Notes under the pieces: generated by a model | The model's input: only the letters and a program-made list of their open reading frames with translations | Told to the model about the DNA's origin: nothing | Database searches by the model: none | In this document: positions 34,771 through 47,067 of the stretch, one piece after another | How the letters are laid out: every line of letters starts with the position of its first letter | How positions within the stretch are numbered: position 1 is the first letter of the stretch | Made by a program: the position numbers and the translations under genes | Origin: Lindgomyces ingoldianus | Taxonomy: Eukaryota; Ascomycota; Dothideomycetes; Pleosporales; Lindgomycetaceae | Direction: 5' to 3' | DNA: 64,000 bases | NCBI RefSeq assembly: GCF_010093535.1 | Contig: NW_022985167.1 | Span: forward strand, 601,335-665,334

Positions 34771-34989
34771 TCCTAACTAGAACTAGCCTAGAGAAAGTTC
34801 CCTAGACTAGAAAACACTGTTATTAGAAACCGCTACAGCATTAGATAGCTGCAATGTAGGAAGCCTGTAGCTCTACAACACAGGCTAAGAAAGAGGAAGA
34901 CTATAAGCCTTTGCCTTAAGCGCTTTAATCTTATCTAGTAATGAAAAGTCTTCTTCTAGATACTTTACTTTTTAATCCTTTTAGTAAGT
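34771..34989 (+). other. Gypsy C 3' coding tail, decayed
   Basis: Downstream continuation of the Gypsy internal region after the chromodomain; no frame is readable. It ends with TAGTAAGT (34982-34989), the 8-bp target site of the next element. Confidence 0.5.
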
Positions 34990-36734
34990 TAGGGTTGCTG
35001 TTTACTATAGTAATTACTATGCAACCTTTTAGCTCTAGTAATAGTAATTACTATAGTAATCTAGTAATTACTATTTACTAAAAATAGTATAAAAGTATAA
35101 CATAAGTCTTAATTAGCTATTTAAAATTTCTAGCACTTTTAACTTTATTTTTATTATTTTACTTAGACTTCTATATTTAGATAAACCTAGTAAACTAAGT
35201 AAAATAATTTAACTAAATAAACTAATGTAGCTAAATAATTTAAATAATCTAAATAAACTAAATAACTTAAGTAAACTAAGTAACTTAAATAAGCTAAATA
35301 ATTAAATAACTTAAATAATTACAGTAACTTAACTAAACTAAGTAACTTAAATAAACTAAATAACTTAAATATAAAAAATACCTAAAGTAAAAGAAATTAC
35401 TAAAGTAAAAGAAATAGTTAACTAAATAAATTATATAACTAAAATAAACTAAATAGTTTTTATTTATAGTTTTACTAACGTACCTAACAGGTTGGCCGGC
35501 CACACAGGTTGGCCGGCCACTTTTGCTAAGCCCCTACTAAACTCTACCTATCTACATAATGCCTTAACAACAACACTAGATTAAATCTTCTAAAGAACGT
35601 TAGATACAGCTTGCTCTTTAAGCTCTTAAATAAGACTTAAAACTCTTCTTATAACGCGCTGTAGCTATTTATAATGTCTTTTACACAACACTAAGCAATT
35701 AACGCGCTAGACAGCCTTTATAAGTAAAATGCTAGCCTAAATTAAGAAATCTAACTAAGCTTAAAAAGAAGGTAGTTGTTAAGTACATACTTAAGCTTAT
35801 TACGCGCAGATTTCCCCCTAGGCTTATAGCTATAGCTAATATAGCTAATTCCTTGCCTACAGAGCGTAATCTAGGCTAGGTTAGCTTAAACTAGCCTAGT
35901 ATGTAGGTTAAGCACTGCTCTAAGTTTATAATAAAGTTTAATTATAAGTATAATTATAAAAGAGCACTTTACAAGAATCTAGAGGTTATCTAGGGCTAGT
36001 TTTGCCTAGTAGCTAACATAAAAGCTAAGTATAGTATCTAGGATAAAGACAGGTATAACTTTAATAAGTTAGGCTTTATAATAGGCTAGATATTAACTAG
36101 AGCAGTTATTACAGCTTTAGAGAGATAAAGACAGCTAAAGGTAATATAGTAAGGTAATAAAAAGTAAACAACAGTTATCTAAGGCATTAATGTAATAGAG
36201 TAGGCTATAAGATTATAACGCTTTAAGCAGTAAATAAGGCTGCTATATAACATAGATTGCATAAAAAGAAGCAGATTTAGGCAGAAAAAACCTTAATAGT
36301 TAAGAATAGGGCTTGTCTAACTACTCTAAAGGAGTTTAAAGCGCGTAGTAATAGGAAGAAGCTAAAGACACAGGTGCGCGCTAAAGGAGGTAAGCTAAGT
36401 TAAAGGTAATGCAGGTAGTGCAATTAGACTAGGCATAACTTACGTACGTGTAAGCAAGTAGCAGAAGTAGACTCTAAATAATATCTTGTGTTGTATTACT
36501 TTATATAGGGCTAAAGTAGGCTGTTTTGCGAGAGAATAGAGTGGTTTTAGTAGGGGCTTAGCAAAAGTGGCCGGCCAACCTGTTAGGTACGTTACTTAAA
36601 ATCTTTTTCTACAAAACATCTATTTATAGAAATAGTAATTACTACGTACCTCTAGTAATAGTAATTACTATAGCAATTACTAGGCGCTTCTAGTAATAGT
36701 AATTACTTACTATTACTAAAAAGTAGCAACCCTG
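34990..36734. mobile_element. hAT-like element with 8-bp target duplication, carrying a pogo MITE
   Basis: The ends are TAGGGTTGC (C of CAGGG mutated to T) and GCAACCCTG. The 8-bp flanks are identical, TAGTAAGT at 34982-34989 and 36735-36742, as in hAT elements. Terminal regions are made of repeated AGTAATTACTAT blocks. The middle holds an AT minisatellite based on AAGTAACTTAAATAAACTAA (about 35205-35370). No transposase frame of its own is seen, so it is a non-autonomous element. A pogo MITE is inserted at 35478-36592. Confidence 0.85.
35478..36592 (+). mobile_element. pogo MITE with GGCCGGCC termini (1,115 bp)
   Basis: Terminal inverted repeats start ACGTACCTAACAGGTTGGCC, and TA is duplicated (35476-35477, 36593-36594). 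In the left end a 17-bp unit (ACAGGTTGGCCGGCCAC) is present twice in tandem; the right end has it once. The interior keeps both ends of a pogo transposase gene: the HTH region, KRALYKNLEVI, LVANIKAKYSI and YNFNKLGF (about 36055-36080) on one side, and the basic, zinc-knuckle-like C-terminus (RHNLRTCKQVAEV, about 36430-36470) on the other. The central catalytic part is deleted. It is related to the parent of the palindromic elements. Confidence 0.85.
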
Positions 36735-36742
36735 TAGTAAGT

Positions 36743-37236
36743 TAAGCTGCTTTTAAAAACAGACCTTCTAGGTGTTAATTAAACACAGCTTGCCTATATA
36801 ATGTTCCACCTTTTTTATGTTACACTCTCTCTCCTGCTTTTATTAGACATAGGCGTTCTTTATCTTTTAAAAATGCTTCTTCCGCTTCTTCTCTAAACAA
36901 TCCTACACTGCATTAGAAATAAAAGTGTTATAATAGTTCCCTTTTTAAACACACTCTATACACTTATTTAATAATAAGGTTAAGACATAGGACAAACTAG
37001 TAGAATAATAAGGACTATAGAGTTGCATTTTTATACAACAAAGAGGATTAAGACAAGCAACAGCGCGCAAACAGCGCGCATAAGCAGACAGACAAGAGGA
37101 CTAGCAAAGCATAGTTAACAAAGATAAATATTTAAAAAGCCTGTAAAAAGGGGCACACACTAAATAAAAGAGAATTTTAATACTTGTCACAGTGTAAGCA
37201 AAACAGTAAGAACGCTAACAGAGAAGAGAGCCTACA
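36743..37236 (+). other. Gypsy C 3' untranslated interior and purine tract
   Basis: Non-coding decayed sequence up to a purine-rich tract (GAGAAGAGAG, 37221-37230) directly before the 3' LTR. An imperfect direct repeat of CAGCGCGC is seen near 37052-37080. Confidence 0.6.
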
Positions 37237-37797
37237 TGTTACAACCTATAATTATATTATAAGATACCTACTGTAGAAGCCCTACTATTTAAATAAACAA
37301 GGCTAGAACCTGTTATTTATCTTAGCTAAGAAGATACATAATCTAATAGACTAGGAATAGACAGAGTTATTAGACTAATGCATAGCAGAATGCATTATCT
37401 AATAAGCAAAGGATGTTTAAATGCTATAAGCGCTTAACCTAGAATACCCTATGTATATAGTTTAGGATCCTAACTATTATAAAAGGTTGTAATTAAAGTT
37501 TAGTTTATTATTACATAGACTAAGTAGCATTGCTACTTTTTAATAAGAGTAATACTAATTATATATCTTACACTATATATACCTTTATTTTAGTTCTAAT
37601 TAGGAACTGTTTAACCTAAGCACTGTATACTGCTGTTAAAGGGCAAACCACAGTTAGCCGCACCTTCTATCCTAGTAACTGCGCCTCGGCAGACCGTACA
37701 CCTGTCTAGACTAAGTTCTCTTCCCACTCGAATACTTAACTCCCTCCTAGGCCCCGCAGACTTCAGACACCATCGCTCTAAAGCAAAGATTGTAACA
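37237..37797 (+). repeat. Gypsy C 3' LTR, plus orientation (561 bp)
   Basis: It starts TGTTACAACC and ends GATTGTAACA and follows the purine tract. It is the inverted relative of the LTRs at 31032 and 32322. The outer right end (about 37640-37797) is clean, the left end mutated. Confidence 0.85.
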
Positions 37798-37826
37798 CCT
37801 CTATTATAGTAATTATAGCACGCATG

Positions 37827-38416
37827 TGTTACAATCCTTGCTTCGTGGAAGCACTCAGGTCTTATGATATTCCTAGGGGGGAAGTAGGACGGATGGTAGG
37901 GGCCAACGGTAGGGTGTACAGTCCTACGTATAGGCTAATGGGCTACTAGAGGGGAGTAGAGTGACTAGATTGTAGTTTACCCTTAATATAGCAGTAGAGA
38001 GGCTAGGTTAAACAGTCCTGTTAGACAGAATTAGAGGTATATATAGTGTAAGATATATAAATAGTATTACAGCTCTTTAAAAAGCTAAATGCTACTTAGT
38101 TTATATAAAAAATAAACTAAACATTAAACACACTTTCTAAAGGTTGTTTAATGTAGGAACTATATACATATTTAGAAAGTGCTAAGGCAAGTAGGATAAG
38201 TTTATATAAGCCTGCTAAAAAGAACTCTTTAAGCTCTCTTAGACTTATAGGACTTATAGCCTGTCTTCCTACTAGACAGCGCACTATTTTATTACTGCAG
38301 GCAGTGGTGCTGCTTCTGTGTCCTCTAACTAGTCTATAAGTAAGCCCTACCTTAATTTAGCTAGATTGTGGAGCACTGCTAGGGGAGTTATGCTAGTCTA
38401 ACTGTAGACTGTAACA
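37827..38416 (-). repeat. 3' LTR of Gypsy B (590 bp)
   Basis: In plus reading it starts TGTTACAATCC and ends GACTGTAACA. The outer left 100 bp or so are clean; the inner right part is mutated (for example GTCTAACTGTAGACTGTAAC against GTCCAACCGTAGACCGTAAC in the partner). Confidence 0.92.
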
Positions 38417-41400
38417 CGCTGCCCCTTCTCTCTAGCAGCGTCCTTACTGCTCTGCTTACACAACTATGTTAGTAAAAGTTTATTTATAAAGTAAGCACCT
38501 GCCTGCTAAAAGGCGTTCTTAACATTTATTTTTTTAAACTAAATAGCTTGCTAGTCTTGTTTATTCTGTTATCTTTACACTGCCTTTTATTTTAATCCTT
38601 TTTATTAGATAAAAATAAGACTCTATAGCGCTTACTAGTTATTAAAGTTACCTTATGTGCTAACTTTATTCTTAGATAAATATGTTAAGTGTGTAAAAAA
38701 AAAAATAGCATGTATAATACCTTTATTTTAGACACTATGTAAGATTAGTTAAAGAAGAAGAGAAAAACACTTCTTTAAAATGCTACTGCAACAAGGGTTT
38801 ATAAATAAAAGCTTAATAAAGAGATGTTGCGTTAGGTCTAGAAGACTCTAGAGGCAAAGGCTAAAAAGCGCTCTAAACAGGATTATATTTAAAGATTACT
38901 AGATCTGTTAGAGGCTTAGCGCGCAAGGTATTTAAAAGGGGACCTTTCCTCCTTAGACAAGATAGAAGCTCTTAAGGCTAAGGTAAAAAGCTATTCCCCT
39001 CTGCAGCCCTTATTAGCTAGGACTTGTCTCTAAAGGCTGCTACTATTTAGTAATAATGTAGCTGTTTCTTTTAATATAGGTGCTTTATTACTTAGCTAGT
39101 TTCTTTTAAACAAGCTTAGAGGTACCTCTGTACTAATAGCTGCGTGTTCTGCAAATTCTTAGCTAGTTTTTATGTATTTTTACTAGTAAGCTACTCTTTT
39201 TATTTTACTAGAAATTTTTTTTAGTTTTTTTAATTACTAATAATGTGTTTAACTTTATACTTTATTTCCTTATCTTTTTATTTTTATATAAATAGGGGAA
39301 TTTCTTTAAGTGCTTTTTCTAATCTAGAGACATAGAACTATAGGTGTATTTTTATGTATAAAGGAAGCTTAAGTTTGTAATTATCTTATTAAGTCTATAA
39401 GACTTTATATAGTTCTATTCTTTTTTCTGCTAGCTTCCTAAAGAGTCTAGATATCTTAAGATTCTTAGTGTTAAGATATATATAGTCTCTTAGGTAGATT
39501 CTTAGTCCTAGTTATTATAATTTATTTATATATCTTTCTATTATTTTCTAGCTAGATCTAGCTTTAATTACTAACTTTTTATGTATATTTTATAGATTTA
39601 ATAACTAGTTTATTAATTTCTAAAGGTTTATAAGTTAGTTTTCTTATAGCATAAAGTATAAGTTATAACTAAAGTTAGCTCTATATAGTGTTTCTTTTAT
39701 TATAGCTAATTCTACTGCGTTAATAGCTAGCTGTGCTATTAAAAGCTACTCTGCCTAATTATACTAGGTGTAAGAGACGTACTTTCTTAGGTATTTTTCT
39801 ACTTTAGCATTTACTCTCTTAGTTTAACTGTCTATCTGTAGATAGTATGCTGTAGATAGTTTATATGTTATAGTAAAGTGTTGCATAGCTGCCTTCTAGA
39901 ATCTACTAGTAAACAGTTTATCTCTGTTAGAGATAATAATTTTAGGGCATTTATATACTAATATAATGTTTTGCTTAAGCTTATAGATAAACTTCTTAGC
40001 TATTATTATTTTCTTTAATAGCTAAGTGTGTAGATATTTAGTAGTTTTATTAAAAGTAACTATAATTATATTACACATTCTTTCTATTCTTAGTTCCTTA
40101 GATAAGGGAAGTCCTGTAATAAAGTCTATTATAATTATTATTTATAGTTGCTTTAAGGCTTTAATTAGCTATAAGTATCTATAGGCTTTATGCCTTTATA
40201 AGTTGTTTTTATTATAGGTATTGCATTTTCTAAGCACCTTAGTGCACAATTGCTTTACTTTTAGTATTTATTATAGTATAGCAGCCCTTAACTTTTTTTA
40301 GAGTGTGCCTATTTCTAGGTGTCTAAATATTAGAGATTTATAATATTTATAGATTAAGTTTTTTTATTCTTGCTTATTTACTATAAGCATATAAAATTCT
40401 TTTATAAGCTAAAGTCTATTATAAAGCTATTCTTTATTAGTTTCTTTAAAAAAGGTAAATTTTTTAGTTCTTTTTTTCTCTCTGTTAAAGTAATCTAGTC
40501 TTTAGCTAAGGGCGTTAGCCTACTAGTTTTATGCTTTTAGTACATGCTTAATAATGCAGTTAAATTATGTAAGCTCTATTACCTATCTTATGTGCATTAG
40601 TAAAAGTTTCTTTATAGTTAAAAATATAACTAAGTTTACATAGTCTATTATAATGTAAAAAGGTTTTGCTATTCTATGTAACTCTATAGCCTATACTCTT
40701 ACTACGTTTAGTATAGCTTTTAGCTTTTTATTAAGTATACTGTAGCTAGCTTTAGGTCCTAAAAACTTAGCTAAGTAATACGCTACTAGGTGCTATCTTC
40801 TGTTCTTCTATTTTTAGTAAAATGCTGCTTTACTAGCTCCTAAGAATGCGTCTGTATAGATTTTAGTATCTAGTTATAAGTTGTACATCCTTAGCACTAG
40901 TTTAGCTATTATAGCTTGTTTTAGTGCTATAAAGGCTTTATTTATTTATAAAGTTTAGACCAACTTTGCTATTACCTGCTCCTTAGTAGTAGCGTTTATT
41001 AGGGGTATAGTAATTTTTAAGTAGTCTTTAATTATTTGTCTAACATAGCCTAATAGTCTAAGGAATCCTTTAACTTCCTTAACTATTATAGGTTCTAGCT
41101 ATTTAAGTACCTTCTATATTTTAGCTAGGTTAATCTTTATTTCCTTACTATTAATTATAGATCTTAAATATTTTATTTTAGTAACATAGAATTTGCACTT
41201 AGAGAGCTGCAGGTAAAGCCTGTATTTCTTTAGCTTTTCTAAGACTTTTTATACCTTCTGTACATAGTCTTCTAGGGTATTTTTTAAGTAGATAAGGACA
41301 TTATCTAGGTATACTAAGGTAAAGACATTAAGATACAGATTAAGAGCTATGTTAATAATTTACTAGAACATTACTAAAGCATTTATTAAGCTAAATAGCA

Positions 41401-44400
41401 TTACTAATAATTTATAAAGTCTTTATAAGGTTTTAAATGCTATAAGCTACTTATCTTCTTTTCTTATCTTTATCTTATTAAATCTGTCTTGTACATTAAA
41501 CTTTGTAAAGTACTAAGTTCCTTTTAATTAGTTTATAATATTTTATATAATTAGTAAGAGGAACTAGTCTTAAATTATGTTATTGTTTAGAGTTCTATAG
41601 TCTTAACAAACGCAGATCTTTTCTTTTTTCTTTTTTGTAAAAACTACTGCTAAAGTAACTAAGCTGTAGCTTTCTTTAATATAGCCTTAGGCTAGCATCT
41701 AGTTAACATATTCTCACAAGGCTTCTTTTTATGTCCTTATTAGAGGGCAAAGCCTATAGGTTTTTAGATTATAGTTTTTTATTAAATTAATAGCATAGTC
41801 TTAAGGCTAGTGTAGTAGTAATTTTTCTAGGTTATCTAGTGTCTTAAACATGTTCTTATAGTTCTTATATTTAGTAAGAATGCTTTTTTTTCTTAAATTC
41901 TAAAAATCTTAATTTAATCTATATCTTTATTATTTTTAATTTTTTTATAAGAGACTTTTTTAAGCTCCTTCTTTATTATTCTTACTGCCTGTGCTTTAGG
42001 TTTTTAGTAGAGAAATTTCTAAAGTTTTTTTTTCTTAGAGTAGTAACTGCTACTTTACTTTACTTATTTGTAAACTAAACATTAGTTATTATAGCATGCT
42101 AACTAGGTTATGTGTGTGTAATTTTTAGAGGTTTCTATAGTTATTATTCTCTAGTTAATTACAGAGTTATGCTTTTTAAGCTAATTATACCTTAAAATTA
42201 CATTATACCTGCCCTCTAGTAGAAGTATATTTATAGATTTTTAATTTTTTATGTTTAAAGTTTTAAAGTCTTTCTTATATATTTCTAGGTTAATTTATCC
42301 CTTACTATATTTTATTAAAGATGTGTTAGCTAGGGTTACCTTAAACAGATTTATCTTAATTTAGAATAAGATGTTTTATTATTCTACCTAGTCTTTATCT
42401 AGAGTAGTAAAGGTGCATCTGCTGTCTATAAGGGCTAGCCCTAACTGTCCCTTATATGTAAAGGCAGTAGTTAGGCTGTGTCCTGCCCCTTACTCTACTA
42501 TAACTAGGGTTAATATATTATAAAGAACTTCTTTATTTAAAAGGGGATATAAGTTAATGTTTTATAAATTATTATTAAATTTATTTCTTTTTTTTTATAA
42601 GTCTAGTAGTCTTTATTATAGCAGTTAAGTGCTTTGCATTTATAGTTTTTTATAAAGTAATAGGTTATTAGCTAATCTTTTTTTTACTACTTTTTACTAG
42701 AAGAAATAAAACTTATAATTATTTTTATTTCTTACAGCTTACTTATCTTTTCTGCTTATAAGAGGAGGCTGTCTAACAAGTATAGTAGTTTATAACTTTG
42801 CAGGCTAAGGCTGTTCCTTGCTATAGGCATCTATTATAGTTCTTTTTTTATATAGGGTACTATCCTACTTAGTGTTTGTTGTCCTAGTGCCTAACACAGT
42901 AGCGTTGTGTGCACTAGTACTAAAAGTATAGGCAATTATTAGGCCTATGTAAGGTATTAAAAGGGCTTTTTTAAGTCTACTAAAGGTATTCTTACGTTTG
43001 TACTATTTATACAGGGTGTTCTTTCTATTAGTAATTATTAGTGCTATAAGTGTTGTTTCTGCAGAGTACACACTAGCTATAGCTCTGCTGCATTACTAAA
43101 GCCTTCCTACTAATTATAAGGCTTAGAAGTAGTGTTTTAGGTTTTCTAGGTACTAGCTTTAAAACTTTAAACCTAGTAGGTTTACCTAGTCCTTCTAGTT
43201 TCTAGTCTTAGATTTTAATAAAAAACTGCTATTATTTCTTATTATTTATAATATTATATTTTAACTTTAGCTACCTTTTATATAATGTTTAAGGTAAAGT
43301 AGTTATTTCTAATATTTATCTAGTAAAGCATAACTATGTAATAGCTTAGGTAGTTATACTGTAAGCTACACTTCTAGCATTTATATTTCTAGAACTGTCT
43401 AGAAAGTTCTCTTACTAAAGTGCTAAAAGTTTAGTTTTAAAAAGAAAACTATTTCTTTTTTTTAAACATTTATAATGTATTCTTAGATCTAAGTTTGTTA
43501 TTTATATTTTTTAAAAATTATAAGGTCCTGCAACACTGTGTTTAGACTGCTAAAGTCTTAAATAGCTACTTTCTAGTATGCCTTAAAATAGTTATTAGAA
43601 GAATAGGTTTTTTTATATTACTAGTAAAGTTTATTATTTAATCTTTCTAATATTTTCTTATCTATAAGGCTGTGTTTAGTAGTAATAGCTTTTATTATTA
43701 TAGTAGTATTTTTATTCTGCTCTTTTTAAAAGTTTAGGTAATTTTAGTAGAAATATCCTACTTTTTTACAGTTTAGGCAGGCCTTGTCTTCTAGCTACTT
43801 TTGCTATTCCTTTGTTAAAGGTAGCCTATTATGTTTTAGAACTTAGCTTTTCTTTAAAAGAGGGCTTTATATATGCTTTGTGTAACTAAGGTCTATTAGT
43901 TTTTTATTATATTATAAAAGCTTTTTTTTTTTTAGAAATAAACTCTAGTCTTTAAGAAGTTTCTTTTTATTTTTTTTATTTTTTACACTTTCTATAATAG
44001 TTGTTATAAGCTATTACTTATATAATAAAGTTTTTAAGAGTAGTTAGCTTATTAGTGTGTATAAATTTATCTTTTACTATTTTACTTAGTCTATTATAAA
44101 ACATGCAACAGAAGGCTTTTTAGTCTATCTATCTACAAATAGCTAATTATTCTCTAAAGTGTGCTGCGTAGTTCTAGACTAGGCTATTACTCTATTTTAT
44201 AGTGTTTAATTTATTAGCTGCAATTTTTTTTATTTAAAGTTCTATAAATAGCTATTAAGGCTTTTTTAAAACTTTTAACACTACTAAATACTTTTTTAGT
44301 TTCTAAGGTAAGTGTTGTGCTGTTAGCCCTAAAGTCTATCTAGTTATCTGCGTAGGGCTAGAACTAGATTGCAAAGGGACCTTCTAGGTGTAGGCCTATC

Positions 44401-44901
44401 TAGGATATTATTTCTGTGTTAGTCTAAAATGCTCTCTTATTATATTACATATAAAGGTAACATTTTATAAAAAATAGGCAAAGGTTCTTAAGTAATCCTC
44501 TAAAAAGCTTTAAAAAGGCTAGCCTTAAAGTCTTTTTAGCTATAATACTTGCTTTTTTAGTTAAAATGTTTTAGATCTTTACTAGCTTTACTTATAATTT
44601 ATGTATTTAATAGGCATAACTAGTAGCTTCTTAGAGGCTTAAGGGTTTAAAAAAGTTCTATAATTCTATTACTTTTTAGTAAAGGCTTATAACTTTTTAT
44701 TAAAGGCTTACTAGTTTACTTATTTTTTTTACTAATTTACTAGAGTTTCTTAATGTTGTTCTAGATTATGTTAATCTGTTTTACTAGAATAGCTTTACTT
44801 TAGGTAGGAACTTCTATAAATTCTAATAGAGCTGCATAGGCTATGTTAGAATCTAAATTGTATTAAAAAGTATCTATACTTTTTAAAAGAGTAGTGTTTA
44901 A
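38417..44901 (-). pseudogene. Gypsy B gag-pol remnant
   Basis: Antisense, gag shows the knuckle CLNCKKVGYFY (about 43750-43795; the His of the knuckle is Tyr). The reverse transcriptase thumb region reads LKKYRLYLQLSKCKFYVTKIKYL (about 41170-41240), matching the family block LKKAGLYLxxxKCEFHVxxVxYLG, and the catalytic block lies near 41290-41320. Integrase follows to the left, and the C-terminal part near 39200-39700 is unreadable. Stops at Gln and Trp codons are everywhere. The protein set would have been capsid, protease, reverse transcriptase, RNase H and integrase. Confidence 0.82.
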
Positions 44902-45491
44902 TATTACAATTCTTACTTTATAAAAGCACTTAGGTCTTATAATATTCCTAGAGGGAAAGTAGGACAGATAGTAGGGGCTAACAGTAGGGTGTACAGTCCT
45001 ATGTATAGGCTAATAGGCTACTAGAGGGGAGTAGAGTAACTAAATTGTAGTTTACTCTTAATGCAGCAGTAGAAAGGCTAGGTTAAACAGTCCTGTTAGA
45101 CAGAATTAGAGGTATATATAGTGTAAGATATATAAATAGTATTATAGCTTTTTAGAAAGCTAAATGCTACTTAGTTTATATAAAAAATAAACTAAACATT
45201 AAACACACCTTTTAAAGGTTATTTAATGTAGGAACTATATACATATTTAGAGAGTGCTAAGGTGAGTAGGACAAGTTTATGTAAGCCTGCTAAGGAGAAC
45301 TTCTTAAGCTCTCTTAGACTTGTGGGACTTGTAGCCTGTCTTCCTACTAGACAGCGCACTCCTCTATTACCGCGGGCAGTGGTGCTGCTTCCGTGTCCTC
45401 CGACTGGTCCATAAGCGAGCCCTGCCCCAATTCAGCTAGATTGTGGAGCACTGCCGGGGGAGTTACGCTGGTCCAACCGTAGACCGTAACA
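44902..45491 (-). repeat. 5' LTR of Gypsy B (590 bp)
   Basis: It pairs with 37827-38416. The inner left end is mutated to TATTACAATTC, while the outer right 150 bp are clean and GC-rich. Confidence 0.92.
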
Positions 45492-45605
45492 GCATGTAAC
45501 CTGCGCTGCCTAAGGAAATAAGCATTGCGCTGCCTAGGGTAATAAGCATAAACATAGGGTGAATGCGCAGCGCTGCTCTAACAAGCTAAGTTAACGCTTA
45601 ACGCA

Positions 45606-45628
45606 GGTAAGCTGCGCAGCAGCTTACC
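45606..45628. other. Perfect hairpin, 10-bp arms and 3-nt loop
   Basis: GGTAAGCTGC, then GCA, then GCAGCTTACC is a perfect inverted repeat in unmutated sequence just before a purine tract (AGGGGGTG) and an LTR start at 45638. Function unknown. Confidence 0.75.
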
Positions 45629-45637
45629 TAGGGGGTG

Positions 45638-45814
45638 TGTCGCGTATACTAAGAGCCTTGGCTGGGGCTTAGAGCCTGGGACGCAGCTTAGGATCTAGAG
45701 ATATTATGTTCTAAAGCTTAGTGTATATAAGAAGAGCCTTTAGCTCTCTTAGATAGCAGAGTCACTTTATCTAATCTTCTAAACAGCTACTGCTAGGCTA
45801 TTTTATCCTCTACA
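45638..45814 (+). repeat. Isolated LTR, family E (177 bp)
   Basis: It starts TGTCGCGTATAC and ends ATCCTCTACA, matching in reverse the solo LTR at 50563-50780. The purine tract TAGGGGGTG just before it suggests the 3' end of an element whose body is missing. No flanking duplication was found. The left half is clean, the right half mutated. Confidence 0.75.
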
Positions 45815-46219
45815 GTAGTTTATAAAAGTTAATTAAACTAATAGTTTTTAATTTAGTTAGCTGCTTAATTTATGCTTTTAATTAAGTAATTTAGTTTTTA
45901 AAGGCTATATTACTATAGTTTAACTTTAAATTTAGTAAGTTTTTAGGTTTAAGTTTTATAAATAAGTTTAGCTATTAAAGTTAGTAGTTATTTAGCTTTA
46001 GTAGTAAGCATCTTACCTTAGCTGCAGCTAGAGCGTGTTATAAACTTTATACTAAGGTTTAAAAGTAGTTAAAAGTTAAGCATTAGTAGTTATCTTTAAT
46101 TTTAATAAGTTATTAGTAGTTTTTTAAGTTTTTACTTTAGTATACTTTTTATAACTTTTTTAACAGTAATTTTAATTATAAAAAATACAAAGTTTTAAAC
46201 TTAAAAGCTTTAGTTAATA
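45815..46219. other. AT-rich decayed sequence
   Basis: About 400 bp of RIP-like DNA. A weak plus-strand reading near 46018-46090 (AARACYKLYTKV-like) hints at a retrotransposon gag, but I cannot assign it. No open gene. Confidence 0.4.
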
Positions 46220-47067
46220 ACGTACTTTACAGGCAAGTTGCTTACACACCTAAGTTACTTACTTTTGCTAAGACTCTACTAAACTACTTTTCCTACACTA
46301 ATGCATTCCTAACAACACTACTTAGATGTGCTAAAAGAATGTTAGATACAGCTTACGCTTTAAGCTTTTAAATAAGACATAAAACTTTTTAAGAAACATG
46401 CTGTAGCTATGTACAGAGTTTTTTAAAAAATAATAAATAACTATAGCACTAGACAACCTTTATAAGCTAATTCTATAGCTAACTTATAAAGGCTAGGTAA
46501 TAATAAGAAGTAAGTAATTATTCAGACTATACTTAAGCTATATGCGTAAGAATTCTCCTCTTAAATAGCATTTATAGCTAATATAGCTAATTCTTTACAC
46601 GCTAAGCATAATCTAGGCTATGTTAGCATAAACTAGCCTAGTATGTTTAGAAAGTGTTATCTAAAGCTTAAAGTAACATTTAAGCGTAGTATAACTATAA
46701 GAGAGCTTTTTATAAGAGTTCTAAAGTAATTTAAAGCAGGTTTATCTTTATAAAGAATATTAAAGCTAAGTATAGCATCTAAGATAATAACATGTATAAC
46801 TTTAGCAAAATAAGCTTTATTATAGGCTAAATATTTATTAACTATACTTATGCTTAAAACTTTACTTTAAGCTTTAAATAACACTTTATAAATATACTAA
46901 GCTAGTTTATGCTAATATAGCCTAGATTATACTTAGCGTGTAAAGAATTAGCTATATTAGCTATAAATGCTATTTAAGAGGAAAATTCTTATGCATATAG
47001 CTTAAGTATAGTTTTAATAATTACCTACTTTTATTACCTAGCCTTTATAAGTTAGCTATAGAATTAG
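46220..47067 (+). mobile_element. Palindromic pogo derivative, copy 6 (848 bp, truncated)
   Basis: It starts ACGTACTTTACAGGCAAG after TA (46218-46219), with left arm and loop in the same orientation as copy 5. The right arm stops at 47067 where TRIM-like sequence begins. The remainder of the right arm is not found downstream. Confidence 0.85.

Larger units (their letters stand above)
37827..45491 (-). mobile_element. Ty3/gypsy retrotransposon B, full length, antisense (7,665 bp)
   Basis: The two 590-bp LTRs lie at 37827-38416 and 44902-45491, and the flanking 5 bp are GCATG on both sides (37822-37826, 45492-45496). Antisense coding order from right to left is gag with zinc knuckle (about 43755-43795), reverse transcriptase (about 41000-41700) and integrase (about 39700-40300). 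No internal insertion was found, making this the best complete Gypsy in the window. It is heavily mutated inside and clean at the two outer ends. Confidence 0.93.
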
